Shown in pieces: positions 1 through 8,057 of a DNA stretch of 13,300 bases. The notes beneath the pieces are model-generated. The model did not search any database and was not told where the DNA came from. It saw only the letters and a program-made list of their open reading frames with translations. The DNA is from Saprospiraceae bacterium (GTDB lineage Bacteria; Bacteroidota; Bacteroidia; Bacteroidales; JAIPBB01). The position numbers and the translations under genes are program-made. Numbering within the stretch: position 1 is the stretch's first letter; the number at the start of each line of letters is the position of its first letter. The stretch lies in NCBI GenBank assembly GCA_021739805.1, contig JAIPBB010000132.1, forward strand, positions 1 through 13,300, read 5' to 3'.

Positions 1-3000
1 GAACTGATTTGTTTCAAACACATTAGCAGTATTTTCAACTATTAAACCACTTCGCATTAGAATATTTATTTTTTTAATTAATTGGTCTTTTTCTAAAAGT
101 GTTATTCTTAGCAATCTTTCTATCGAAAGTCGCTTATCAAGAACAAATTGTACCAGAAGATTTAGCCATTCTGTTTCCAAATTCTCCAGGGCTTCAATAT
201 CCGGGATTTTAGGATAATTCATTTCTAGGACTTTTCCATTAAAATCTGTGATATTCGCAATCCAGCTTTGCAATGCCACGCCAACATTTCCCTTTGAATA
301 ATTAAAATATTTATTGAAAAGCTTCGCATAATTCCAGCTAAGATATAAATCTTCGTGTCGTTTTCTTATCTTAAATTTCAAACCACTTGATTTATGACGG
401 AAGTAAATGATTTCCTTAATTTGCTCGGCATTAAATGGTGCACACTCGATTATATTTATAAAACTGCTTTCAAGTTTTTTAATCTTATTCATCAAGCTAA
501 AACTATGAGTATTAACAGTCACAACAAATAAACATTTATTACTGTATTTTTCTATTAAATCGAGAATGACATTTAGAACATCAAATCCCTTCTCTGACTT
601 TTCCCACCATAATTCAATATTCTCAAAAACCACAATGCTATTTTCAGGAATATTATTAAAGATTGTTTTATAATCGCCTTTTAATTCAAATGCGTTTTGC
701 AGCGTATTTTTAAAATCAGTTTTAAGTATTGAACCTGAATTTGGTGGATTGATAAAATAAGAAGTTGAATTTTCGTATAATTTATATGCGATATACTGTG
801 AAAAAAAAGTTTTCCCTGAATTTCTATCACCATGAATCAATATTCCACCATAATATCCGGATTTATATCTTTTTATTGAATTTCTTGCCTGGTTTAGTTC
901 TCTTTCTCTTCCAAACCAGAATTCATTTAAGTAATGCTGCTTACGTAAGAATAACTGCTTATAATAAAATGGAATCTTATTAATTACCTCAGCTTTGAAT
1001 GAGATTTTATCTACAATATTTAATAAATCATTAACCTTTGCTTGTTTGTTTGTTTCAATTTGCTTTAATCGTTTTGCAAGAAGAACTCCCCTACTTTGGC
1101 GATACCAAACCTGGCTTAAAAGATTTCCAAGCTTTTTGTTTGATGTTTTTAGAGTTTTCCTGGTTTTTGCAAATAATTTCTTTCCTTCGTGAGTTTTTAT
1201 ATATTGCTTAAGATCCTTTGCCGAATTAACAAATGAGTAATATGAAAGCTTATCATTTATTGCATGCAATCGTTCGTTTAACTGCAACTCTGATTGCTCT
1301 TTAATTTCTTTGGATTCTTCAAGATTGGATTTCAGTTTATTTATTTGCTCATCAACAAAGTCAATAATATTAGTATGGAAACTTTCATCTGCGTGGAATT
1401 CACCGTCCATATTTTGATTTATACTGAAAGTCACCAATCTTATGGTATCTAAAATGCTATTATTAACCGCTTCAAGCTTTTCAGGCAGTTCGTCTGTGAT
1501 TTTCTGTAATGGCTCAATAAACTCCATCTGAACAAGATAATCAAGGAAACGACTTACTGAAATATGTGCTGACTCAATCTTAGAATATTGTTGCTTATTA
1601 AAATTATTATAGGATTCATCCGACATTAAATCAATAGTATCGGGAAAAAACATCGTGGCAGACTTAATCTTTTTAAGAGTGGTATCAATTATATTTTTAC
1701 ATGTGATTTTTACAATCTGGATGTTCTCATTATTATAGATATAATTAAAATCAGCCTTTTCATTTTTCTTAAGTTTCGTTTGATGCTTTTTTAAGCTTTT
1801 AATAATTTTGTATTGTTCACTTATAATAACATCATCAATTTTAGTGGATAGCTCGTATAAAATATCGATATAAATTGTTCTTAATCTTGAGCTAAACGCT
1901 AAAAGTACGAATTCAAGATATGATGCATTTAAAATTAGTTCTTGATTTCTTTTCCATTTATCAGGAATTTCATTTAATTTTAAAATTAATTTTTTAGTTG
2001 CTTTAGCTGATTCACCATCATCTTCAGGAATAAAACTATTTGGGTTAATCTGATTTAAATCATTACTTATCGATTGAATTATTCTCGAAAGTTTATTCAG
2101 AAATAGCATTTTCAAAGACTTATAAGAAGCTTTATTTAAATCTTCAACGTCTTTAATCATTAATGAAATCTTCTGCATTTCAGTATTGACAATCTCATCA
2201 AGGTTTTCAGCAGCAGCACTATTTGCGATTAAACGAAAGCTCTCATCAATCTTTCTTGTTAGTTTTTGTATTTCAACAATAAACTGTGCGCTTATCAAAC
2301 CCCATTTGTCAAATGTTTTATAAAGTGCAGCATAGCCTTTTAATGGCAAATAAGATGATACGAGTTTTTTATACTGAATTTTGTATTTAACAGCTTTGCC
2401 GGTAGTTTTCAACCTAAGCCTTTTATTAAATTTAAACCATTTAAGAGAGCTTGAATCTGACTTTTCTGGTACTAAATCTTCTTTTTGAAGCTTATTGATA
2501 ATTGATTTTGGCAGCTTACTAAGTTTGTCATTAATAGAGTCTAGAAATTGTTTAAGAGTTCCATCAAGTATTTCCTTTTGATTAATTAAGTTTTGAATCG
2601 TAACTTCCTCAATCAACTTATTAGAACTTATAAATAATTTGTTCTGAACTTTGTTGACTATTTTTTTTCTTTCAAACTGGTTTTCTTCATTAACCCGAGT
2701 GGTTAATGTTGAAAAACTTTGTTGAAACAATTCCTTAAAAGATTTGATAAAGTTTTCATGATGGATAAACAGCTTTGAAATATGGTCTTGGTCAAGTTCA
2801 TCAACTATTCCATATAAATCATCCTGCAAGCTTTTTAGCTGATTTGCTAAAATATTCTTATCAGGGAATTTAATTTCCGGAATATCAATAGTTTCATTAA
2901 TTACTAAATCAATGCCTCTTCCTTTTTCGAGTTTAATTTCTTTGGATTCGGGTCGAACTCCAATTTTTAAGTCTTTAAAATAAGTTGAAGCTTTAATTAA

Positions 3001-5151
3001 AACAACAGTTCCAATATCTTTACAAAGGGCATTGGTTTCTTTAACAAATTCTCTTTCAGTACCAATTTCAATTTCAGGAACTCCTATAAAAATTAAATCT
3101 GAATTAACAGATTCGACCCTGATTATTTGATAGAATGTTTTACGTTCAATTTGGTTATTGATAATTTTAACATCAGCCTTTATCCTTAAATTATCTAAAG
3201 CTTGAATTGCATCATTTAGAATAACATCCTTTTCATCATTATTAGGATTTACAATCATCAGCCTAACCTTTGCTTCACGCCAATCATCTGAAAGCCATAA
3301 GAATTTAGCTAATGTGAGTGCAAGATTTCCATTATTTCCTGCTCCTCTCCACCAAATATCAATTAGTTTTCTTTGTCCAAACCCATACCTTTTATCATAG
3401 TCCATCATTAAAATATTCAGGTCAAGATTTGAAAGAGTCTGAATTGTTTGAGCAAAACGTTCAGAATCTTCACTTCTTCGTCCCCATCCTAAGAATACTG
3501 TATTTGGTTCAATTCCTGAAAACCCATAAGTTTGAGCAATTGCCTCAATTCCGTCATAAATATTATTGCATGTTTGCCTTCTTGTAAAAATCCCTTTATA
3601 CTGTTCACTTTCATCAGAGCTAAATGCTTGTTTGTGTTTTGGAAAGAATATTTTCTCATCCTTGTTTTCAATAAGATCGAAATTTGATAGAAACCCATGT
3701 TTTCCAACTAAATTTTTTCCGAAATTCATTAGGTGAGAGCGTGTTTCATTTCCTCCGCTAAATAAAATAATATTAGGTCGCCAGTTTCTTTCTTCAATTT
3801 CTTTCTTATCCATTCTATGAAGAGATGTTCTAACTATTGATGAAAAGACACTTTGCCACACATCTCCAAAATCAAGTTGCAATTCTCTTTTCCTAAGTAT
3901 GAAATAAATAAGCCACATTATTACAAAAGCTCCAATCATAGCAAGTGGATTGAGTTGAAACATAATCCCAAAACAAGCTATAAAACCAACAATCCCAATC
4001 CATCTGGAAATTTTAAAAGTTGGCCTAAAATCAGAACTAGCCCAACTTTCAAGTGCATAAGCAAGATTAATAAAACCATAAGCGGCAATATAAAACATGG
4101 AAACTACTTCGGCTATTGAATCAAGTTTCCCAATTAAAATTCCGATTTCTGCAATAACAAAAGTCAATATTAAAGCATTTCGCGGTTCATTACTTTCACC
4201 ATGACCTTTCCCTAAGAATTTTGGTGCAATTTTATCATTAGAAATAGCCTGGAGTATTCTAGGTCCACCTAATATTCCACCTAATGCAGAAGATAGTGTG
4301 GCTCCCCAAATACCTGCAATAACAAGAGGAGAAAACCAGGCAATTTTCATTAAGAAATTTTTATCATTAATTAATAAATCTCTATCGACAAAAACTGCAA
4401 AAGCAATAGCAAGACTTAGGTAAATAACCAGTCCGATTACAATTGCACTCATAGTACCCACAGGAATTGATTTTTTTGGGTCTTTCAAATCTCCTGACAT
4501 AGCAACACCGGCTGTAAAGCCCGTTACAGCAGGAAAAAATATAGCGAAAATAACAATCAGGGGTATTTCATTTGCACTTTGTGACATTGCAATTTCTATA
4601 GGTTTAGTATCTCCTCCTGTAAAAAATCCAACAAAAATTGAAATTAACGAAAGTGCTATTGCACCAAGTATGAAGAATTGTGTTTTAAGTGCAAATGAAG
4701 TACTTATGAATGCAATAATTACCAATGCAATTATTACAATTGTACCGACAATCCTAATGCTATTGATTGAAGGCTCCATGCCAAGAAATGTGCTGATAGC
4801 ATTAATTCCCAGAAAGTTTTCACAGAAACCAACTATATAAAGTGAAATGCTCAGAGCAGTTCCTATAAACAATGAAATCCCAATGGAACCACCCATTGGC
4901 AGTCCCAAACTTCGCGAAAGCATATAGTAAATACCGCCTGTTTTTATCTTTTTATCAGTAGCGATTGATGAAATACTTAAACCTGTTGAGATTGAAATAA
5001 CATGAGCTAATAAAATTATCCCAATAGTGGCAATTAAACCTGCTTCACCAACAACCCATCCTAAACGCATATACATTATCACGCCAAGGATAGTTAGAAT
5101 AGAGGGAGTGAAAACACCTGCAAAAGCACCAAATTTTTTAGCTTGTGACAT
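1..5151 (-). CDS. Giant fusion: CCC/SLC12-like cotransporter + helical region + AAA+/STAND-type ATPase + winged helix (3' end outside window)
   Basis: The reading frame is open for 1717 codons from ATG at 5151 to the window edge with no stop. Residues 1-420 are a multi-spanning permease of the cation-chloride cotransporter type: GVFTPSILTILGV and MRLGWVVGEAG near the N terminus, FFPAVTGFTAGVAMSGD from 205, SALGGILGGPRIL at 288-300. Residues 457 to about 745 resemble the SLC12 soluble C-terminal domain, with IDIWWRGAGNNGNLALTLA from 597. Residues about 750-1400 are charged and mostly helical, without a family I recognise. FGRERE (1413-1418) opens a P-loop ATPase: Walker A GDRNSGKT 1441-1448, Walker B-like VVFEN 1507-1511, sensor-1-like N1547, lid arginine around R1587. 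A winged-helix-like segment (1653-1717) runs off the edge. The start is supported because conserved TM1 follows at once. Known CCC proteins move Na/K with Cl in the membrane; ATPase control of transport is inference. Ion specificity is unknown. Confidence 0.88.
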   Translation of the reverse strand, partial: MSQAKKFGAFAGVFTPSILTILGVIMYMRLGWVVGEAGLIATIGIILLAHVISISTGLSISSIATDKKIKTGGIYYMLSRSLGLPMGGSIGISLFIGTALSISLYIVGFCENFLGINAISTFLGMEPSINSIRIVGTIVIIALVIIAFISTSFALKTQFFILGAIALSLISIFVGFFTGGDTKPIEIAMSQSANEIPLIVIFAIFFPAVTGFTAGVAMSGDLKDPKKSIPVGTMSAIVIGLVIYLSLAIAFAVFVDRDLLINDKNFLMKIAWFSPLVIAGIWGATLSSALGGILGGPRILQAISNDKIAPKFLGKGHGESNEPRNALILTFVIAEIGILIGKLDSIAEVVSMFYIAAYGFINLAYALESWASSDFRPTFKISRWIGIVGFIACFGIMFQLNPLAMIGAFVIMWLIYFILRKRELQLDFGDVWQSVFSSIVRTSLHRMDKKEIEERNWRPNIILFSGGNETRSHLMNFGKNLVGKHGFLSNFDLIENKDEKIFFPKHKQAFSSDESEQYKGIFTRRQTCNNIYDGIEAIAQTYGFSGIEPNTVFLGWGRRSEDSERFAQTIQTLSNLDLNILMMDYDKRYGFGQRKLIDIWWRGAGNNGNLALTLAKFLWLSDDWREAKVRLMIVNPNNDEKDVILNDAIQALDNLRIKADVKIINNQIERKTFYQIIRVESVNSDLIFIGVPEIEIGTEREFVKETNALCKDIGTVVLIKASTYFKDLKIGVRPESKEIKLEKGRGIDLVINETIDIPEIKFPDKNILANQLKSLQDDLYGIVDELDQDHISKLFIHHENFIKSFKELFQQSFSTLTTRVNEENQFERKKIVNKVQNKLFISSNKLIEEVTIQNLINQKEILDGTLKQFLDSINDKLSKLPKSIINKLQKEDLVPEKSDSSSLKWFKFNKRLRLKTTGKAVKYKIQYKKLVSSYLPLKGYAALYKTFDKWGLISAQFIVEIQKLTRKIDESFRLIANSAAAENLDEIVNTEMQKISLMIKDVEDLNKASYKSLKMLFLNKLSRIIQSISNDLNQINPNSFIPEDDGESAKATKKLILKLNEIPDKWKRNQELILNASYLEFVLLAFSSRLRTIYIDILYELSTKIDDVIISEQYKIIKSLKKHQTKLKKNEKADFNYIYNNENIQIVKITCKNIIDTTLKKIKSATMFFPDTIDLMSDESYNNFNKQQYSKIESAHISVSRFLDYLVQMEFIEPLQKITDELPEKLEAVNNSILDTIRLVTFSINQNMDGEFHADESFHTNIIDFVDEQINKLKSNLEESKEIKEQSELQLNERLHAINDKLSYYSFVNSAKDLKQYIKTHEGKKLFAKTRKTLKTSNKKLGNLLSQVWYRQSRGVLLAKRLKQIETNKQAKVNDLLNIVDKISFKAEVINKIPFYYKQLFLRKQHYLNEFWFGRERELNQARNSIKRYKSGYYGGILIHGDRNSGKTFFSQYIAYKLYENSTSYFINPPNSGSILKTDFKNTLQNAFELKGDYKTIFNNIPENSIVVFENIELWWEKSEKGFDVLNVILDLIEKYSNKCLFVVTVNTHSFSLMNKIKKLESSFINIIECAPFNAEQIKEIIYFRHKSSGLKFKIRKRHEDLYLSWNYAKLFNKYFNYSKGNVGVALQSWIANITDFNGKVLEMNYPKIPDIEALENLETEWLNLLVQFVLDKRLSIERLLRITLLEKDQLIKKINILMRSGLIVENTANVFETNQF

Positions 5152-5174
5152 ATATTAATTTATAAATTTCTATA

Positions 5175-5206
5175 TAGTAAAATTACTAAATAAATTCTTA
5201 CGTAAG
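5175..5206. promoter_or_regulatory. Two small palindromes upstream of the transporter gene
   Basis: TAGTAA (5175-5180) and TTACTA (5183-5188) form an inverted repeat with a 2-base spacer. A perfect 10-base palindrome CTTACGTAAG lies at 5197-5206. Both are 24-55 bases upstream of the transporter start, where a promoter or operator is expected. On the minus strand TAATTTTA (5185 to 5178) is one base off the Bacteroidota -7 consensus TAnnTTTG, but no TTTG lies at the proper upstream distance. AT-rich DNA yields such palindromes by chance, so the regulatory role is a guess. Confidence 0.25.
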
Positions 5207-5259
5207 TAAAAATAAGTTGTTACAGGCTAAAAATAAAAGACCGAAATCGGAGGCTTTAT

Positions 5260-5399
5260 CTACTTCCAACTTCGATCTTAGTACTTCAAACTTTTTGCTT
5301 TTTACTTTTTACTTTTGCCTTTTTACTTTTGCCTTTTTACTTCGGTCTTCCGACTTCCGACTTTTTCCTTGCCTTTTGCCTTCCAACTTCTATCTTCCC
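5260..5399. repeat. Low-complexity pyrimidine tract with short direct repeats
   Basis: The plus strand is almost purely pyrimidine with recurring ACTTC, CTTCC and CTTTTTACTTTTGC-like words. A 14-base unit TTTTTACTTTTGCC occurs exactly at 5306-5319 and 5320-5333, followed by a half copy. The minus strand, which is the transcribed sense for both flanking genes, therefore carries a long purine-rich run. The tract overlaps the last codons of the exported protein (5390-5399), whose C-terminal KKEGR may derive from it. The rest of the 238-base gap holds no gene. It is probably a degenerate intergenic repeat. Confidence 0.7.
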
Positions 5400-6508
5400 T
5401 CTTTTTTATAATTTGGCATTCGGGCAACATTAAATCCAAATGATAATCCAACAACAGTTCCTTCTTTACGTGGTGAAACATATAAGTTTAAGGGGATGTT
5501 TAAATAGCCTGACCTAATTGTTTTTCCAACGGCTATAATTAATCCTGTTGAAAGTTTGGTAACGCCTCTATAATCAATTTCTTCTTCAATCTGATAAGCT
5601 GCACCTTCGGGCATTTGAGATTCCAAATTCCATTCTCCGTTTTCATCATAATATCCATTGGCTTTTTTTATTCCCCTAAAAACAGGTCCAATGCCAATTT
5701 CCCATCCTGTTTTATTAAATCTGAATCCATTTAAAAAAGTTAAAGATGGAGCAAAAGTTCCTGATTCCAATCCATTTACAGCTCCAACAAATTCAATTAA
5801 AGCTTGAAAATCACCTGAACTCAAATATTGAACTTCATATTGATATCCAAACATTGATGTCACCGGATACATATTATATCCACCAATTTCTTTTCTGGCT
5901 TCCATTCTTGTTGCAGTTGAGCCAAATGTATATGCCGCTCCCATTCTGGGTCCATTAAGCTTAACTGTTGTTTTCGGACTAGTAATTGGTCTATCATAAT
6001 TTACAAGTAAATCAACTAAAATTTGTTCATTTGGAATTCCTAATAAGTTATTAATAGAAATTGAAATCATAGTTTGAAGTTCAACTTGTTGATTCAAATA
6101 TTCCATTACATCTGTTTTTTCAATTTTTCCGGCTTTAACATCTATAAGTCTTAATATCAAAATAATTTTATCACCAAACTTCTCAGCACTTCCTGATAAC
6201 ATTTTATCAGTTTTAAGAATATTGCCAACTTTAATAAGCTGGGTTTTTCCAAAACAATTACTTACGTCAACTCCATTCTTTTTTATAATGTCGGCAACAT
6301 CATATTTATCAAGAACTTCATAAACATTAGTTTTTTCAAGTTCAAGACGAACCATATTACATACAGCTATGTTGTCCATGTCCAAATCTTTGGTATCCAT
6401 ACTGATAATAGCGATGCTTGGTTTGTTTTGAGCATAAATGTTTAAACTCAATAACATCATTACAACATAAATGCTAATTTGCTTTTTTGAAATCATTTGT
6501 GTTTTCAT
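5390..6508 (-). CDS. Exported protein with CsgG/TolB-N-like N-terminal domain and beta-rich C-terminal domain
   Basis: The protein has 372 residues. Residues 1-26 form a signal peptide (hydrophobic core ISIYVVMMLLSL, likely cleavage after NIYAQ) without a lipobox cysteine, so it should be periplasmic or outer-membrane associated rather than a lipoprotein. Residues 30-160 resemble the CsgG / TolB-N-like fold: a SIAIISMD strand, LELEKTNVYEVLDKYDVADI, a CF...IGN-type element, then DKMLSGSAEKFGDKIILILR and LIDVKAGKI. In that superfamily such domains sit in periplasmic or outer-membrane assemblies. Residues about 185-372 are rich in alternating strands (GPRMGAAYTFGS, GWEIGIGPVFRG, GTVVGLSFGFNVAR) and may form a small barrel or sandwich. 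The chain lacks the usual terminal aromatic residue of outer-membrane barrels. It lies 238 bases upstream of the transporter on the same strand, so co-transcription is possible. The exact role is unknown. Confidence 0.8.
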   Translation of the reverse strand: MKTQMISKKQISIYVVMMLLSLNIYAQNKPSIAIISMDTKDLDMDNIAVCNMVRLELEKTNVYEVLDKYDVADIIKKNGVDVSNCFGKTQLIKVGNILKTDKMLSGSAEKFGDKIILILRLIDVKAGKIEKTDVMEYLNQQVELQTMISISINNLLGIPNEQILVDLLVNYDRPITSPKTTVKLNGPRMGAAYTFGSTATRMEARKEIGGYNMYPVTSMFGYQYEVQYLSSGDFQALIEFVGAVNGLESGTFAPSLTFLNGFRFNKTGWEIGIGPVFRGIKKANGYYDENGEWNLESQMPEGAAYQIEEEIDYRGVTKLSTGLIIAVGKTIRSGYLNIPLNLYVSPRKEGTVVGLSFGFNVARMPNYKKEGR

Positions 6509-6548
6509 TTTTTTATTTTTTTAGTTAATAAATATTTTTTTTAAAATC

Positions 6549-6585
6549 TTGAAGCAAAATTATATCGACTTGTTGACTGAAAAAA
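6549..6585 (-). promoter_or_regulatory. Bacteroidota-type housekeeping promoter for the exported protein gene
   Basis: Read on the minus strand, TAATTTTG (6562 to 6555) matches the TAnnTTTG -7 consensus exactly. TTTT at 6585-6582, exactly 19 bases upstream, matches three of four positions of the -33 TTTG. Transcription would begin near 6549, giving a leader of about 40 bases before the ATG at 6508. Confidence 0.5.
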
Positions 6586-6663
6586 ACTACTATCTGCACT
6601 CCAATTTTGATTTTTTGGAAAATTCATTAAATGGTAAAAAATAAATATTGGATAGTGAACTTT

Positions 6664-6726
6664 TTTGCGATTTTTGCAAATTAATTCACAGAATTATTAT
6701 AATTTGCAAAAAATTATGTAAGTTTA
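6664..6726 (+). promoter_or_regulatory. Paired TTTGCAAA palindromes in the divergent intergenic region; candidate operator/promoter
   Basis: The exact palindrome TTTGCAAA occurs at 6673-6680 and 6703-6710, 30 bases apart (about three helical turns). A half-like TTTGC lies at 6664-6668. These are the only TTTGCAAA copies I noticed outside one coding occurrence near 1166. The first TTTG could double as a -33 element and TATAATTTG (6698-6706) as a slightly stretched -7 element for the HTH gene starting at 6751. TAAGTTTA at 6719-6726 is another near match. The remainder of the 242-base divergent gap (6509-6750) shows no gene. Autoregulation by the adjacent HTH protein is plausible but unproven. 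Confidence 0.4.
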
Positions 6727-6750
6727 TAATGATGTTTAATAAAAAAAATT

Positions 6751-7764
6751 ATGCAAACCACTAATAAAGATTCTATACAATTACAGTTTCTAAAAAAAAT
6801 TGAAGATATTATTCCTTCTAACAGCTCATTAGTCTATGAATTAAGCGATATATTAGAAATCAGTATTGACAGTGCTTATCGAAGAATTCGCAGTGAAACA
6901 GCACTTTCAATCGGAGATATTATTAAGCTTTGCGACCACTTCAAAATTTCATTCGACTCATTTAGTCATTCTGAATCCGGCAATGTTACTTTCAATTATA
7001 CAATAATGAATAAGGAAGAACACAGCTTTGAAGAATTTCTCAGCAACCTGATTAATGATTTGAAAATAATCAATTCAGCAAAAGAAAGTAGGATTATTTA
7101 TGCGGCTGAGGATATTCCTGTTTTTCATAATTACAAATACCCTGTATTATCTGCATATAAAATGTTCTACTGGATGAAGTCAATAATGAACATTCCCTCA
7201 TTAGAAGACAAAAAATTTGATGCATCAAAGATTTCAGATAAATTTAAAGAAATGGCTAATCAAATCTTTGAGTTATACACATCAATACCATCAGTCGAAA
7301 TTTGGACTGACACAACTGTTGCCAGCACAGTGAAACAAATTGGTTTTTATTGGGATTCAGGCATGTTTGCATCAATTGATGATGCATTGATGGTTTGTGA
7401 TGATTTAAAGCAAGAAATAACAGATATCCAAAAACAAGCCGAATTGGGAAAGAAATTTATTTCAGAAGAATTTAAGAATGTCAATCAAGAAAACTATTCG
7501 GTTTACTTCAGCGAAATTGAAATAACTAATAATTGCGTTCTTGTCAGCATTGGCAACACTAAACAAGTTTATCTTGGACATCAAACATTTAACACAATGT
7601 CAACTTCCAATATAAATTATTGCAACGAAACAGAACAATGGCTTAATAATATCATCAGAAAATCAATATTAATTAGTGGTGTTTCAGAAACACAACGATA
7701 CCAGTTTTTCAGGAAAGCCTTTAAATCAATTGATGGATTAATTACTAAAATAAAAGAATCCTAG
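6751..7764 (+). CDS. Helix-turn-helix domain protein, putative transcriptional regulator
   Basis: The protein has 337 residues. Residues about 25-70 form a plausible Xre/BetR-like helix-turn-helix: SLVYELSDILEIS, then SIDSAYRRIRSE as recognition helix, then LSIGDIIKLCDHFKIS. This arrangement is typical of a family of long Bacteroidota HTH proteins. The remaining 265 residues are soluble and mainly helical, with no metal-binding or catalytic motif that I can see. They include aromatic-rich stretches (YPVLSAYKMFYWMKS, IGFYWDSGMFAS) that could bind a ligand or mediate dimerisation. There is no signal peptide or membrane segment, so it should be cytoplasmic. It is divergent from the exported protein gene and 293 bases upstream of the carboxyltransferase gene on the same strand; either could be its target. 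The ATG at 6751 is chosen because it opens the frame just ahead of the HTH. The effector is unknown. Confidence 0.75.
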   Translation: MQTTNKDSIQLQFLKKIEDIIPSNSSLVYELSDILEISIDSAYRRIRSETALSIGDIIKLCDHFKISFDSFSHSESGNVTFNYTIMNKEEHSFEEFLSNLINDLKIINSAKESRIIYAAEDIPVFHNYKYPVLSAYKMFYWMKSIMNIPSLEDKKFDASKISDKFKEMANQIFELYTSIPSVEIWTDTTVASTVKQIGFYWDSGMFASIDDALMVCDDLKQEITDIQKQAELGKKFISEEFKNVNQENYSVYFSEIEITNNCVLVSIGNTKQVYLGHQTFNTMSTSNINYCNETEQWLNNIIRKSILISGVSETQRYQFFRKAFKSIDGLITKIKES

Positions 7765-7943
7765 ACTTTTATTTGAAAAATCTAAAATGGCTTTTAAGCA
7801 ATCTAAAAAAAACTTGAAAGCCTGCAAATTTCTTTGAAATTATTTTAAGTGTAATTGTAAAGAATATCAAAGTATTGCTTAATTTATCCATGGATTGTTA
7901 ACAAATTAAAACAAAGTTTTTCTCCATTTATTAAAATAATTAT

Positions 7944-7988
7944 TACCTTTCCGCTTCATTTCAATTTGTTCGTGCAAGTACAAATTGA
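7944..7988 (+). promoter_or_regulatory. Leader of the carboxyltransferase gene: weak -7 box and perfect 9-bp inverted repeat
   Basis: TACCTTTC (7944-7951) is one base off the TAnnTTTG consensus, but its -33 partner is poor (TTTT at 7917-7920, 23 bases away). Ten bases downstream is a perfect inverted repeat, TCAATTTGT (7961-7969) and ACAAATTGA (7980-7988), with a 10-base spacer. It lies 70-97 bases before the carboxyltransferase ATG. It could be an operator for a dimeric repressor or a small leader hairpin; there is no U-run, so it is not an obvious terminator. The rest of the 293-base gap (7765-8057) holds nothing gene-like. Confidence 0.4.
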
Positions 7989-8057
7989 CATTAAAACCCT
8001 AACAATTACTGGGTTAAGTGCATATTAACTAGTATTTATTAACCAAAAAACTAGAGT

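Noticed and set aside
765..4119. Several short open frames of 65-89 codons on either strand (765-983, 995-1192, 3318-3587 and 3853-4119 plus; 3489-3707 minus)
   Set aside because: All lie inside the 1717-codon minus-strand frame, which carries recognisable protein motifs; the short frames show none.
1..5151. Possibility that the minus-strand region is two or more genes (permease and separate ATPase)
   Set aside because: Codon-by-codon reading keeps the same frame from 5151 to the edge with no stop. Internal methionines exist, but nothing requires a second start.
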